Assembly (NCBI GenBank): GCA_964541605.1
Contig: CAZIQY010000016.1
Coordinates: 1-45,875, forward strand
Origin: CAZIQY01 sp964541605
GTDB lineage: Bacteria; Desulfobacterota; Syntrophia; Syntrophales; UBA2185
Length of the DNA stretch: 45,875 nucleotides
Direction: 5' to 3'
The translations under genes and the position numbers were made by a program. The notes beneath the pieces were generated by a model. That model did not search any database, was not told where the DNA came from, and saw nothing but the letters and a program-made list of their open reading frames with translations. The first letter of the stretch is position 1; each line of letters begins with the position of its first letter. Below are positions 23,837-32,013 of the stretch, piece after piece.

Positions 23837-23918
23837 GATAAAACCCTGTACATACGGACGATACGTTTCAATGTCTCATAACAGAAAAAAATAAAATACT
23901 CAACGTTCCTTCGCGATT

Positions 23919-23951
23919 AAAAAAAGCATGAAAATTCAATCTCCATGCTTT
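23919..23951 (-). terminator. terminator downstream of the secreted small protein gene (minus strand)
   Basis: On the minus strand AAAGCATG (complement of 23944-23951) pairs perfectly with CATGCTTT (complement of 23923-23930), and the T-run continues. The loop is 13 bases. It lies between the end of the gene at 23991 and the kinase start. Confidence 0.65.
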
Positions 23952-23990
23952 CTCAGGCATCCTTCAGTTTTTTTATGACAGGGTATAATC

Positions 23991-24413
23991 CTATTTTTTT
24001 GAAGGTGTGGCTTCAACGGGAGCGGGCTTTATGTCCTTGGCGGGGACCGCCTTTTTCATGATCCTTTTAGCGACAACAGGGGCCACCTTCCTGGCGATGT
24101 TTTTACCTTCTTTCTTGACATAGCTGACTTTGACCTTGTCCCCTGCCTTGATGTTTTCAACAGGCTTATCCAGAGCGAATTCCATGGTTTCCACATTGCC
24201 CTTTACAGAGCGCTCAACCATCACCGTGGTATCGGAAATTTCCTTGACGATTCCCGTAAAACTGACCCTTGTTTCCTTGCGTGTTTTAATTTTAATGGGG
24301 GCTGCTTTAGCCGGTTGTGTGTTGTATGGAACGACGGAAGGCTTATCCGTAGCAAAGGCCAGCGCGCAGAAAGCGAATGCCAATCCCACAACGATCAACG
24401 TAAAACGTCTCAT
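23991..24413 (-). CDS. small secreted protein of unknown function, Lys/Pro/Ala-rich tail
   Basis: This 140-residue protein has a clear Sec signal peptide (MRRFTLIVVGLAFAFCALAFA, shown here as 1-21 in part: basic start, hydrophobic core, AFA-type cleavage site). The middle part (about 48-105) looks like a small beta barrel: VSFTGIVKEISDTTVMVER followed by DKPVENIKAGDKVKVSYVK, a pattern seen in OB-like or DUF5666-like periplasmic domains. The last ~35 residues are rich in Lys, Ala, Pro and Val. No enzyme motif is visible. A good ribosome-binding site (AAGGAGG) precedes the ATG, a promoter candidate lies ~85 bases upstream and a terminator follows, so it is probably a single-gene unit. Confidence 0.7.
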   Translation of the reverse strand: MRRFTLIVVGLAFAFCALAFATDKPSVVPYNTQPAKAAPIKIKTRKETRVSFTGIVKEISDTTVMVERSVKGNVETMEFALDKPVENIKAGDKVKVSYVKKEGKNIARKVAPVVAKRIMKKAVPAKDIKPAPVEATPSKK

Positions 24414-24494
24414 CCTGAATAACCTCCTTGTTCTGTTTGCCGTATATGATCCTCAGATTGAAGTTTGTTATTTCCGTAAATACCGTGTTTTCTT

Positions 24495-24523
24495 ATTATT
24501 AGTTAAATTAAACTACTGTGCAA
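24495..24523 (-). promoter_or_regulatory. possible sigma-70 promoter for the small secreted protein
   Basis: On the minus strand TTGCAC (complement of 24518-24523) is followed by a 17-base AT-rich spacer and AATAAT (complement of 24495-24500). A TAATAA overlapping one base earlier is an equally good -10. It lies about 80 bases upstream of the start at 24413. The rest of the 270-base gap to the lipid kinase gene is AT-rich and shows no gene. Confidence 0.45.
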
Positions 24524-24683
24524 TCTGTATACCATGAAGAAGCCAATCCGGTTTTATCGATTAACTCTATAGAATTACGGGAAATTAATCAGAAGTTGTA
24601 TCTGTGAATAAAACAGATATGCATCACGAATGGAGAATTAAACCTCAGTCAATGAGGAATTTTTCATCAACATGAAAGAGTCT

Positions 24684-25619
24684 TCAAGGGTTTTTCATGA
24701 TCACATAAAGTGCTGAAGGCATGATGTCAATAATAACGGGCAACCGGCCGGGCTGCTCGCCATCCACATCAAGAAGCACGGATTGTTCAGAATAAGCCTC
24801 GACTTTCTTCCCCGTCAGGAAGGACACTTCCCTTATCTTATGGATTTTACCGTTATACAGTTTTGGAAGATGCCGGAATACTCCTGCCAGACTCAGGTCG
24901 CCAATCACGGTGATGTGGAACAAACCATCATTGATGACAGCCTTTGGGGCAACCAGCATACCGCCACCGTGATATTGTCCGTTGGCAACCGCGACGTTCC
25001 AGATTTTTATTACCTCGTCATACCGGTCATCCACCTTGAGACGGATGGTCTTTTTCCCGTAAAGAAGGAGGGTTATCAGGGTTGACCAGATGAAAGAAAT
25101 AAATGGACCGAAAGCCTTGGTGGTTCTGTTGACCCGGTCTACGACCTCCCCGCCCAGCCCGAAACTCGTGATGTTGTGGAAATATCGGGTACAGGGGGCA
25201 TCATGATGGTTCCGGTACCGGAGACGTCCAAGATCTATCAAACATGGATTGCAAGTGCGAATCGTGTCAAGAGATTCTTCAATTCCACGGGGGATCGTCG
25301 CTGTTCTTACAAAATCGCAACCCGTACCGTTTGGAATAAATCCCAAAAGGGCGTCTTTCCGGATCGGTCCGTCGTAATCCATAAATCCATTGACCACTTC
25401 ATTGAGAGTGCCGTCTCCACCGACACACACAATCACTTCGGCGCCATCAAGAAGATGCGACCTGGCAATGCGGGTCGCATCCCCCGGCCCCGATGTCAGG
25501 CAGGATATAAAAGGCCCTAACCGGGCCTCTGCAACGGCATGAATATGGGGCCATTCTCTGCCGGTGGAGCCGTTTCCTGACTGGGGATTGACAATAAAGA
25601 CGATTTTTTTTGAAGCCAA
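24684..25619 (-). CDS. diacylglycerol kinase family lipid kinase
   Basis: This 311-residue member of the DAGK catalytic family (YegS/DgkB/BmrU type) phosphorylates a lipid hydroxyl with ATP. The N-terminal VFIVNPQSGNGS is the family start, GGDGTLNE (67-74) is the nucleotide-binding signature, and FIPNGTGCDFVRT (about 93-105) is the second conserved loop. The C-terminal beta domain includes VANGQYHGGGMLVAPKA and ends in a DGE motif (VDGEQPG). No transmembrane segment is needed; these enzymes sit at the membrane surface. The gene follows the terpene-synthase-like gene by 21 bases on the same strand and is probably co-transcribed. The true substrate (diacylglycerol, sphingoid base or an isoprenoid alcohol) is unknown. 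Confidence 0.88.
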   Translation of the reverse strand: MASKKIVFIVNPQSGNGSTGREWPHIHAVAEARLGPFISCLTSGPGDATRIARSHLLDGAEVIVCVGGDGTLNEVVNGFMDYDGPIRKDALLGFIPNGTGCDFVRTATIPRGIEESLDTIRTCNPCLIDLGRLRYRNHHDAPCTRYFHNITSFGLGGEVVDRVNRTTKAFGPFISFIWSTLITLLLYGKKTIRLKVDDRYDEVIKIWNVAVANGQYHGGGMLVAPKAVINDGLFHITVIGDLSLAGVFRHLPKLYNGKIHKIREVSFLTGKKVEAYSEQSVLLDVDGEQPGRLPVIIDIMPSALYVIMKNP

Positions 25620-25640
25620 AGGGACCTCCTGATCTGTCGT

Positions 25641-26735
25641 TTAAGCTTTCATTCGTCGTAAAACCCAGCAATGGATAAAGAAAAAAAGGGTCACCCCGCC
25701 ACCAAGGCGGATCATTTTTTTTGCTACCGCTCTGACATCTTTCTGCCGATCCACTTTACGGTCGGCCAAATACATGCCGAGTAACCCCCGGTTGATCATG
25801 TGATGAAATTTTGCATTCGGCAGTCTCGATATGCTGAGATTTGCCTGCTTGTAAAAATGTATCAGCCTCTCCGTCATATCATCATGATTCGGGTAATAGG
25901 AGCAGAAGTTCAAATCTCCCCCGGTACGATCTTCCTCCTGATCAACCAGATAATCGAGCAAGATGTGTAATCCCTGCACCCACGGGAAGTAGGCGTCTTT
26001 AATCTGCCTTACCAGGTCATCGGAGTGGTTTTTCTGAAAAGAATGCGCGACAAGGCAGAAAATTCCAAGTGTGGAACCGGCACATGCGGCAAATTCGTAC
26101 CATCTCATTTCCGGCAGATGATCCCTATGGGAGTCGAACCATTCTTTCAGACGGGGGACGCGTTCGTCGGCCCTGACATGCTTGTGGATCTGGAGGTCAC
26201 AATAGTAACCGGCCAGCTCATTTAAATCAGCGGCAATGTTATTGTAGGCAGGTAAGTTGGCAAGAACCTCCTGACAGGTTTCGACAAGAGCGGACAGGTA
26301 GCCGCCGTCGTTCTGCTCCTTTCGGAGTCGATAGTATGAGGCGGGAGGTACTCCCGGTGTCAGGGCGTGTGGCATGGATTCATGCAGAGATCGGAAGTCA
26401 TCCGGATCGAGGGATGTGCTGCGATCGCATAAGTTGTCCAGGTAATCGCTGATGGTCTGGTAGGCGACGATGAACCGGATCGCCTCATGGTAGTGGGGTC
26501 CTGCAAGCAACGCATATATGGCTCCTCCCTCGCAGTGAAAGGTTTTTGTTTCGATACTCATCAATGCCTGCCTCCGGAGTTCCGGATCGGGGATGCTCTC
26601 GGCACGTCGTTTCCATTCTCCCAGATAACGTTGAACATCGGGTCGAACCTGGAGCATAATCTTCGTTATCATTGTCCAGGGGGAGGTCGGATCTTTCAAT
26701 GTTGGATGCTCCTTTACAGAAGTCGACGGTTCCAT
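25641..26735 (-). CDS. YtpB/DUF2600-family protein (tetraprenyl-beta-curcumene synthase-like)
   Basis: This 364-residue, mainly helical protein resembles Bacillus YtpB, a non-canonical terpene synthase that cyclises heptaprenyl diphosphate. The strongest signature is DYLDNLCDRS from residue 97, with D97, D100 and D104 forming an aspartate-rich motif like that of the family. ETKTFHCEGGAIYALLAG (about 62-79) and the later GDLNFCSYYPNHDDMTERLIHFY also fit. The last ~40 residues contain a hydrophobic stretch (LGGGVTLFFFIHCWVL). Known for the family: C35 or other polyprenyl diphosphates as substrates. Inferred here: a role in membrane isoprenoid metabolism, with the downstream lipid kinase as a partner. 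Phytoene/squalene-synthase-like function is a less likely alternative. Confidence 0.75.
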   Translation of the reverse strand: MEPSTSVKEHPTLKDPTSPWTMITKIMLQVRPDVQRYLGEWKRRAESIPDPELRRQALMSIETKTFHCEGGAIYALLAGPHYHEAIRFIVAYQTISDYLDNLCDRSTSLDPDDFRSLHESMPHALTPGVPPASYYRLRKEQNDGGYLSALVETCQEVLANLPAYNNIAADLNELAGYYCDLQIHKHVRADERVPRLKEWFDSHRDHLPEMRWYEFAACAGSTLGIFCLVAHSFQKNHSDDLVRQIKDAYFPWVQGLHILLDYLVDQEEDRTGGDLNFCSYYPNHDDMTERLIHFYKQANLSISRLPNAKFHHMINRGLLGMYLADRKVDRQKDVRAVAKKMIRLGGGVTLFFFIHCWVLRRMKA

Positions 26736-26871
26736 TGCATTATCTATTCATAGCATAAGGATTTTCTTAACTCAAGGGGCGGAGTGTTACAGATCTTACC
26801 GAATTGCCTTGACGGGTTATTTCCTTTCATGATACCGATTTCTCTCGACATTTATCAAGGGGTCTGCAGGA

Positions 26872-28221
26872 TTGAATAACGGTATTATCCGGGAAGATGA
26901 AAAAAGACGTATCATCGTTATCGGCGCCGGAGCCAGCGGGATGATGGCGGCCGGCCGAGCGGCCGAGATGGGTACACAGGTACTCCTTCTTGAAAAAACA
27001 CCCGCGCCAGGGCAAAAAATTCTCATCAGCGGCAAAACCCGCTGCAACCTGACCAATATCAAAGACATCAGTGATTTCATTGACATGTATGGCCCGAACG
27101 GCCGTTTTCTCCACAGGGCTTTTCATCGTTTTTTCCGTGAAGATCTGCTTGAATTTTTTGAGCGATACAGCGTTGAAACGAAGGTCGAACGGGGAGGGAG
27201 GATATTCCCCGTTTCTGACAACGCCGGTGACGTCGTGAGAGCGTTTAGGATGTACCTGGATAAGCTGGGTGTCAACATATATCATCATAAAAAGGCTGAA
27301 AGGATTCTGGTGAAAGATGGACATGTGACGGGTGTGCTAACGGAGAGTGAAGAGTATCCATCAAGGGCTGTGATCCTGGCAACAGGTGGTGCAACCTACC
27401 CCTCTACGGGTTCCACAGGAGATGGTTATCGCATGGCAGAATCAATCGGCCATAGCATCACGAGGCTCCGACCAGCGCTGGTACCCCTTGTTGTCAAGGA
27501 GATATCGCTTGCCAGAGCCATGCAGGGTGTCAGCCTTCGCAATGTCCGCCTGACCGCTTTCCGATGCCCCGCAGTAGCTGTTGATCCGTCTCTGACGCCT
27601 GACCGTGATTTCGGTCGCGGAATTAAAAATAAACACCCCCATGGACTTGTCGTTGAAAGTCGCATGGGAGAGATGATGATGACCCATTTCGGCATCGGCG
27701 GTCCCGTTACTTTATTAATGAGCCTGGCCATTGTGGATGCCCTCGAACAGGGACCTGTCAGTGTGTCCATAGACCTTAAGCCCGCTCTAGACAGAAACCG
27801 GCTCCGGGATCGCGTTCAAAGGGATTTTGACCGTTTCAGCAAAAGGAGATATCGTCAAATATTAAAAGAGCTTCTTCCGGAAAAGATGATCGATCCGTTC
27901 GTTTCCTTGACAGGTATCTTGCCCGATAAATGGGGAAGTCAGATCAATGGAGAAGAACGGGAAAGATTGATCAACCTGCTCAAATCCCTTCGCTTCAATA
28001 TCAAACGTCCGCTCCCAATGTCATCCGCTATTGTGACCGCCGGCGGTGTATGCCTGAAGGAAATTGATCCCCGAACCCTTTCGTCAAGCTTGATTGAGGG
28101 ACTTTACTTTTGTGGAGAGGTGATGGATATCGATGCCGATACGGGTGGATACAATCTGCAGGCGGCATTCTCAACAGGTTATCTGGCGGGGGAAAGTGCA
28201 GCCGATTATGTCAGAAAGTGA
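26872..28221 (+). CDS. HI0933/YhiN-family FAD-dependent oxidoreductase
   Basis: This 449-residue flavoprotein is of the HI0933-like family (aminoacetone-oxidase-like; COG2081 type), whose cellular role is poorly defined. The dinucleotide-binding motif IVIGAGASGMMAAGRAAE is at about 16-33. The GQKILISGKTRCNLTN region (about 49-64) is diagnostic of the family, and the closing FCGEVMDIDADTGGYNLQAAFSTGYLAG binds the flavin. The start is TTG at 26872 with AAGGGG ten bases upstream; no ATG precedes the Rossmann motif. Its stop codon is embedded in a 14-bp palindrome that is part of a duplicated lpd-like fragment (28218-28257). The 136-base gap to the divergent terpene-synthase gene has no clear features. 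Confidence 0.9.
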   Translation: MNNGIIREDEKRRIIVIGAGASGMMAAGRAAEMGTQVLLLEKTPAPGQKILISGKTRCNLTNIKDISDFIDMYGPNGRFLHRAFHRFFREDLLEFFERYSVETKVERGGRIFPVSDNAGDVVRAFRMYLDKLGVNIYHHKKAERILVKDGHVTGVLTESEEYPSRAVILATGGATYPSTGSTGDGYRMAESIGHSITRLRPALVPLVVKEISLARAMQGVSLRNVRLTAFRCPAVAVDPSLTPDRDFGRGIKNKHPHGLVVESRMGEMMMTHFGIGGPVTLLMSLAIVDALEQGPVSVSIDLKPALDRNRLRDRVQRDFDRFSKRRYRQILKELLPEKMIDPFVSLTGILPDKWGSQINGEERERLINLLKSLRFNIKRPLPMSSAIVTAGGVCLKEIDPRTLSSSLIEGLYFCGEVMDIDADTGGYNLQAAFSTGYLAGESAADYVRK

Positions 28222-28257
28222 AATATTTCACGGAGCGTTGGTTGGGTAGAATCTACT
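28218..28257. repeat. imperfect direct repeat, copy 1: decayed 3' end of an lpd-like gene (minus strand)
   Basis: These 40 bases align with 29789-29829, which is the 3' end of lpdA, at 34 of 41 columns including a shared palindrome GTGAAATATTTCAC. Read on the minus strand with one base restored, it gives LPNPTLREIFH, close to LPHPTLGEIFH at the lpdA C-terminus. It overlaps the stop codon of the flavoprotein gene. Confidence 0.7.
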
Positions 28258-28408
28258 ATTTTTGTTCTTTTTTTCGTTGACATGAATAACTTTAAGTTGT
28301 ACCAAACATAATATTATTGCTATTAAATGGCTGCATTTTTCATCGTCCGGTCAATCGTATGAGGCAAGAAAGCTGAGATAGTTACGAAGAAAGGAGAAAT
28401 ATAACATT

Positions 28409-29479
28409 ATGAAGAAATTGATTCCATTTATGGTAATTTTCATTATAGCCGCACTCGCATCTTCAAGTTTTGGCCAGATCCGGCCGGGTGCCTATTCCAT
28501 TTCTCCCTTTGTCGGAAATTACTCGTTTGAGGGAAATCAGAGCCTGGAAAGTAAGCCCTTTTATGGCCTGAGGGTCGGTTATGACTTTACAAAACGTTTA
28601 GGGGCGGAATTAGTGTTCGATCATGTTGCTACGAAATACACCGGCGCGACAAACAAAATTAACACGGATGTGTTCAATTACCGGCTTGAAGGTCTCTATC
28701 ATTTTATGCCTGAGAATAAACTGGTTCCTTTCATCGCTGTAGGCGTGGGGGGTCAGAGTGTCAACTATGAGTCAGGATTACAAAATAAATCAAGGTTTGC
28801 CGCCGATTATGGATACGGAATTAAATATTTTGTGGCGGACTGGTTTGCCTTCAGGATTGACATAAGGCATGTTCTGGCTTTCGAAAGCGTTTATAACAAC
28901 CTTGAATGTGCCGTTGGGTTAAGTATTCTGTTTGGAGGTACGAAACCGGCGCCTGCGGCTGTTGTAAAGGAACCTGAACCTGAGACGGCGACCATGGTAA
29001 AGGAACCGGAAGCAGCGCCTGTGATCACGGTCAAAGAAACCGAACCGGCTCCGCCGCCGCCACCGATGGAAGAGGTCAAGAAGGCACCTGAGGCCGCGAC
29101 GGAAGTTGAGAAGCAGATTATTGAGAAGGGAAGAGCCACTCTGAATGTCGAATTCGATACGGGAAAAGCCATCGTAAAGCCAAAATATAATAAGGAAATT
29201 CAAAAGATTGCCGATGTCATGAAGAAGTATCCCGACCTGAATATTGTTGTTGAAGGGCATACGGACAATGTGGGGGGGAAGCAATACAATCTCAAGCTCT
29301 CCCAGAGGCGCTCAGAAGCGATCAAGAAAGTCATGGTCAAAAAATTCAAGATCAAAGCTTCCCGGATAAAGGCGAAAGGTTTTGGATTTTCCAAACCCAT
29401 TGCCAGCAATTCTACAAAAGAAGGAAGACAGAAGAACAGAAGGGTCGAAGCCGCTGTAGAATATACCATCAAGAAATAG
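28409..29479 (+). CDS. OmpA-family outer-membrane protein
   Basis: This 356-residue protein has a signal peptide (about 1-22, ending SSFGQ) and an OmpA-like eight-stranded beta-barrel (about 24-178). A Pro/Glu-rich linker with repeated VKEPEPE-type units (about 182-232) follows, then a C-terminal OmpA peptidoglycan-binding domain (about 240-356). The latter includes EGHTDNVGGKQYNLKLSQRR (282-301), with D286 and R301 as expected ligands of diaminopimelate, and GFGFSKPIASN. It would tether the outer membrane to the cell wall. Ribosome-binding site AAAGGAG precedes the ATG. The 187-base upstream gap is AT-rich with a TTGACA at 28277 but no convincing -10. The gene is flanked by two copies of an imperfect ~40-bp repeat. 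Confidence 0.93.
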   Translation: MKKLIPFMVIFIIAALASSSFGQIRPGAYSISPFVGNYSFEGNQSLESKPFYGLRVGYDFTKRLGAELVFDHVATKYTGATNKINTDVFNYRLEGLYHFMPENKLVPFIAVGVGGQSVNYESGLQNKSRFAADYGYGIKYFVADWFAFRIDIRHVLAFESVYNNLECAVGLSILFGGTKPAPAAVVKEPEPETATMVKEPEAAPVITVKETEPAPPPPPMEEVKKAPEAATEVEKQIIEKGRATLNVEFDTGKAIVKPKYNKEIQKIADVMKKYPDLNIVVEGHTDNVGGKQYNLKLSQRRSEAIKKVMVKKFKIKASRIKAKGFGFSKPIASNSTKEGRQKNRRVEAAVEYTIKK

Positions 29480-29487
29480 ATCCGATA

Positions 29488-29522
29488 AAAGAGGCCATAT
29501 TTCAAAGAAGAGTGACCTCTTT
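29488..29522 (+). terminator. weak hairpin after ompA, possible terminator
   Basis: AAAGAGG (29488-29494) pairs with CCTCTTT (29516-29522) over 7 bp with a 21-base loop. There is no long T-run, so it may be only part of the termination region before the stronger hairpin at 29594. Confidence 0.35.
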
Positions 29523-29541
29523 ATGAAATCCTCCCGCAGAA

Positions 29542-29564
29542 TACCCCGCCCTGTGGGCGGGGTA
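29542..29564. repeat. GC-rich 10-bp palindromic hairpin
   Basis: TACCCCGCCC (29542-29551), loop TGT, then GGGCGGGGTA (29555-29564) form a perfect hairpin, followed by ATTCACTTC. It resembles the subterminal hairpins of IS200/IS605-type elements or REP sequences, but no transposase gene is nearby. Confidence 0.5.
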
Positions 29565-29593
29565 ATTCACTTCGTCAATATTGACCTTCTTTA

Positions 29594-29640
29594 AAAGAAA
29601 AAGACCCTGCCCTATTGTTAAAGGCAGGGTCTTTTTCTTT
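29594..29640. terminator. strong bidirectional terminator between ompA and lpdA
   Basis: A perfect 18-bp inverted repeat pairs the A-rich left arm (29594-29611, ending GACCCTGCC) with the right arm (29623-29640, starting GGCAGGGTC) around an 11-base loop. A-rich and T-rich flanks on both sides allow termination in either direction, fitting its place between convergent genes. Confidence 0.88.
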
Positions 29641-29776
29641 CGATTGATTAAGTAATTTCATAATGAACCTCTTTTCGGGATGCAGGAATGACAGAGAAAT
29701 CTGCCTTGAATGTCAGTATCGTTTGATTTTACTATTTGACAGAAATTTTTTGTTGGACGGTCGAGGAAATGGCCGC

Positions 29777-31135
29777 TTATAAAAGGGAGTGAAATATTTC
29801 ACCGAGCGTCGGGTGGGGAAGGATCCACTGCTTCAGTTCTTTTTTGCCGAGGGAGTTGGCCACCGCCAGCCCCATCGGCGAGATCAGTTCGCCGGCATCG
29901 TCCCCCACAATGGTGACACCTGCCAGTCTGTCCTCGTAAAAGACGGCTTTTACGAAGCCGCTTCCTCGCAGTTCCGTTCTGGCCATGATGTTGGCGGCGT
30001 ATTCGACCCTTCTGATTTCAATCTTCAAGCCCTGTTCCGAAGCCTGTTTTTCCGTGAGGCCCACACGGGCGACACCGGGATGGGAATACGCCACGGAAGG
30101 AACCACTTCTTCACGATAGATGATCGAACGATCCCCGTAGAGACGGCTGGCAAGAGATCTGCCCTGCTGGCTGGCCCTGTGGGCAAGCATCACGCCACCG
30201 GTAACATCCCCGACGGCATAGACCCCCTCCACATTTGTCGTCTGATATTCATTTACAATGATGCCTCCCGGCTTGTATTTGATGCCGCATCGATCCAACT
30301 CATCACGGTGCAACAGGGGTTTTCTGCCCGTGCATATGAGGGCGTAATCCGCTGTCAGGTCAAGTTGTTTAGACCCATATTTCCCTGTGAGATGCACCCC
30401 GTTCGTTGTTTTCTCCAGATGTTCTATCCGACTTGAGGTGACAATGGTGACGCCCAGGCGGGTCAGCTCCTGTGTCAGCAGAGCCGTCGCCTCTTCGTCT
30501 TCATGCGGGAGCAGCCTGTCGAGGATCTCAAGGATGGTCACGCGGACACCCAACTCGGCCAGGAATGTAGCGAACTCCACCCCGATGACACTTCCGCCGA
30601 TAACGATCATTGAACCGGGCAGGGTATTTAATGCGAGGAAACTGTTTGAGGTTAAAATGCGTCCGGAGGGTGCAAGACTGGGCGGAATGAGCGGTTCTGA
30701 ACCCCAGGCAATCACAATGTTTTCCGCTGTAAGTTGATTGACATCCCCTTCGGCAGTTATCCATTCCACCTCGCCCGGAGATGTCATCTTGCCCGTTCCG
30801 GATTTCAGATCGACCCCGGCTTCCCTGAGGGTTTTCTGCACGCCCAGGGCCGAAACGGCGACCATCTGTTGCTGATGCCGCTTCATCTGCGCGAAATCGA
30901 ACGTTGCCTCTCCGGTCGTGATCCCCAGACGTTTCAGTTTTTTCAGATTGAAAAATTGCCTGCTGCAGGCAAGCAGGGCTTTGGTGGGGATACAGCCCCG
31001 GTGGGTGCATGTGCCGCCCCAGCCGTTCTTTTCGATGATGGCCGCCTTTGCACCGTACAGGGAGGCGTTCTCTGCGGCGGCGTGGCCGCCCGGTCCGGCG
31101 CCGATAACTATGATATCGTATGTTTCTTTATTCAT
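29777..31135 (-). CDS. lpdA: dihydrolipoyl dehydrogenase
   Basis: This 452-residue FAD enzyme reoxidises the dihydrolipoyl arm of GcvH with NAD. It has the FAD motif IIVIGAGPGGHAAAENAS (8-25) and the redox pair C43 and C48 in GGTCTHRGCIPTKA. The NAD motif is IVIGGSVIGVEFATFLAE, and the C-terminal ILPHPTLGEIFHSLL supplies the His-Glu dyad. The C-T-H-R-G-C spacing is slightly unlike the usual C-L-N-x-G-C but keeps both cysteines. It is the last gene of the gcvT-to-lpdA operon, and its start overlaps the lipA stop by 8 bases. A degenerate copy of its 3' end lies at 28218-28257. Confidence 0.93.
   Translation of the reverse strand: MNKETYDIIVIGAGPGGHAAAENASLYGAKAAIIEKNGWGGTCTHRGCIPTKALLACSRQFFNLKKLKRLGITTGEATFDFAQMKRHQQQMVAVSALGVQKTLREAGVDLKSGTGKMTSPGEVEWITAEGDVNQLTAENIVIAWGSEPLIPPSLAPSGRILTSNSFLALNTLPGSMIVIGGSVIGVEFATFLAELGVRVTILEILDRLLPHEDEEATALLTQELTRLGVTIVTSSRIEHLEKTTNGVHLTGKYGSKQLDLTADYALICTGRKPLLHRDELDRCGIKYKPGGIIVNEYQTTNVEGVYAVGDVTGGVMLAHRASQQGRSLASRLYGDRSIIYREEVVPSVAYSHPGVARVGLTEKQASEQGLKIEIRRVEYAANIMARTELRGSGFVKAVFYEDRLAGVTIVGDDAGELISPMGLAVANSLGKKELKQWILPHPTLGEIFHSLL
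29789..29829. repeat. imperfect direct repeat, copy 2: 3' end of lpdA
   Basis: This partner of 28218-28257 begins with the same 14-bp palindrome GTGAAATATTTCAC. It encodes the lpdA C-terminus on the minus strand. The two copies flank a 1.5-kb segment holding ompA and three hairpins. Confidence 0.7.
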
Positions 31136-32009
31136 GGGAAGGATCGGACATCATTTTGGCGGCATGATAGGAACTGCGAACGAGGGGGCCGGATTCCACA
31201 TGTTTCAATCCCATTTCGTAAGCCATGCCCTTGATGACTTCAAACTCATCGGGTTCGTAGTATTTCATGACAGGCCAGTGGTTTCGTGTCGGCTGCTGGT
31301 ACTGTCCGACGGTGATTCTTTCACATTGAACGGTTGCCAGGTCGTGAAGAAGCTCCAGAATTTTCCCCCAGTCTTCTCCCAAGCCGACCATGAACCCTGA
31401 TTTGGTGATCATTGTTTCTTTGTTGTACTGACGGGCTCTCAGAAGAAGCTCCAGAGAGAGCTTATAATCTCCCCGGGGTCGAAGGACTTCGAACAGCGCC
31501 GCAACAGTTTCCATGTTGTGGTTGATGACATGCGGCCGGGCTTCCATGATACGCTCAAGGGCATCCCAGTTTCCCATTAGATCCGGGATGAGGACTTCAA
31601 CTTTACATTCCGGCATTTCCGCGTACAGCGCCTCCACACATCGGGCAAAGGTTTCTGCGCCCCCGTCCGGAAGGTCATCCCGTGTGACGGATGTAATGAC
31701 GATGTATTTTAGCCCCAGTTCCTTGACGGCCTGGACGAGGCGTTCAGGCTCGCTTTCGTCCACTTTTCCAGGCGTGCCATACCGGACGTTGCAATAGAGG
31801 CAGTTTCTTGTGCAGGTGTTTCCAAGAATCATAAAAGTTGCCGTTCCGGCATGAAAACATTCAGCGATATTCGGACATCGGGCTTCCTGGCAGACAGAAT
31901 ACAGGCGGAAATAAGACAGGATTCCCTTTACGCGCTTGAAATCGTTGCCACAGGGGAGTTTGACCTTTAGCCATTTCGGTTTTCGCATCATGTCCATAAC
32001 GAAATGCAC
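31128..32009 (-). CDS. lipA: lipoyl synthase
   Basis: This radical-SAM enzyme inserts two sulfur atoms into the octanoyl chain of GcvH or other lipoyl domains. Auxiliary cluster cysteines C40, C45 and C51 (CQEARCPNIAEC) and the radical-SAM C66-x3-C70-x2-C73 (CTRNCLYC) are intact. The conserved VRSSYHA near the C-terminus provides the serine ligand of the auxiliary cluster. The length of 293 residues is typical. A GTG at 32009 is used; ATG codons at residues 5, 7 and 8 are possible alternatives, since no clear ribosome-binding site decides. It overlaps lpdA and lies four bases from the two-helix protein gene. No lipB or lplA is in the window, so the octanoyl or lipoyl transferase must be elsewhere. 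Confidence 0.94.
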   Translation of the reverse strand: MHFVMDMMRKPKWLKVKLPCGNDFKRVKGILSYFRLYSVCQEARCPNIAECFHAGTATFMILGNTCTRNCLYCNVRYGTPGKVDESEPERLVQAVKELGLKYIVITSVTRDDLPDGGAETFARCVEALYAEMPECKVEVLIPDLMGNWDALERIMEARPHVINHNMETVAALFEVLRPRGDYKLSLELLLRARQYNKETMITKSGFMVGLGEDWGKILELLHDLATVQCERITVGQYQQPTRNHWPVMKYYEPDEFEVIKGMAYEMGLKHVESGPLVRSSYHAAKMMSDPSHE

Positions 32010-32013
32010 GCAA

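Noticed and set aside
24643..24665. Hairpin CCTCA/TGAGG followed by a T-run at the end of the lipid kinase gene
   Set aside because: The stem has only five base pairs and the T-run points in the plus direction, where no gene ends.
28277..28313. Promoter for ompA starting with TTGACA at 28277
   Set aside because: At the correct spacing the -10 would be TACCAA or similar; the better CATAAT at 28308 is too far away. Not strong enough to list as a feature.
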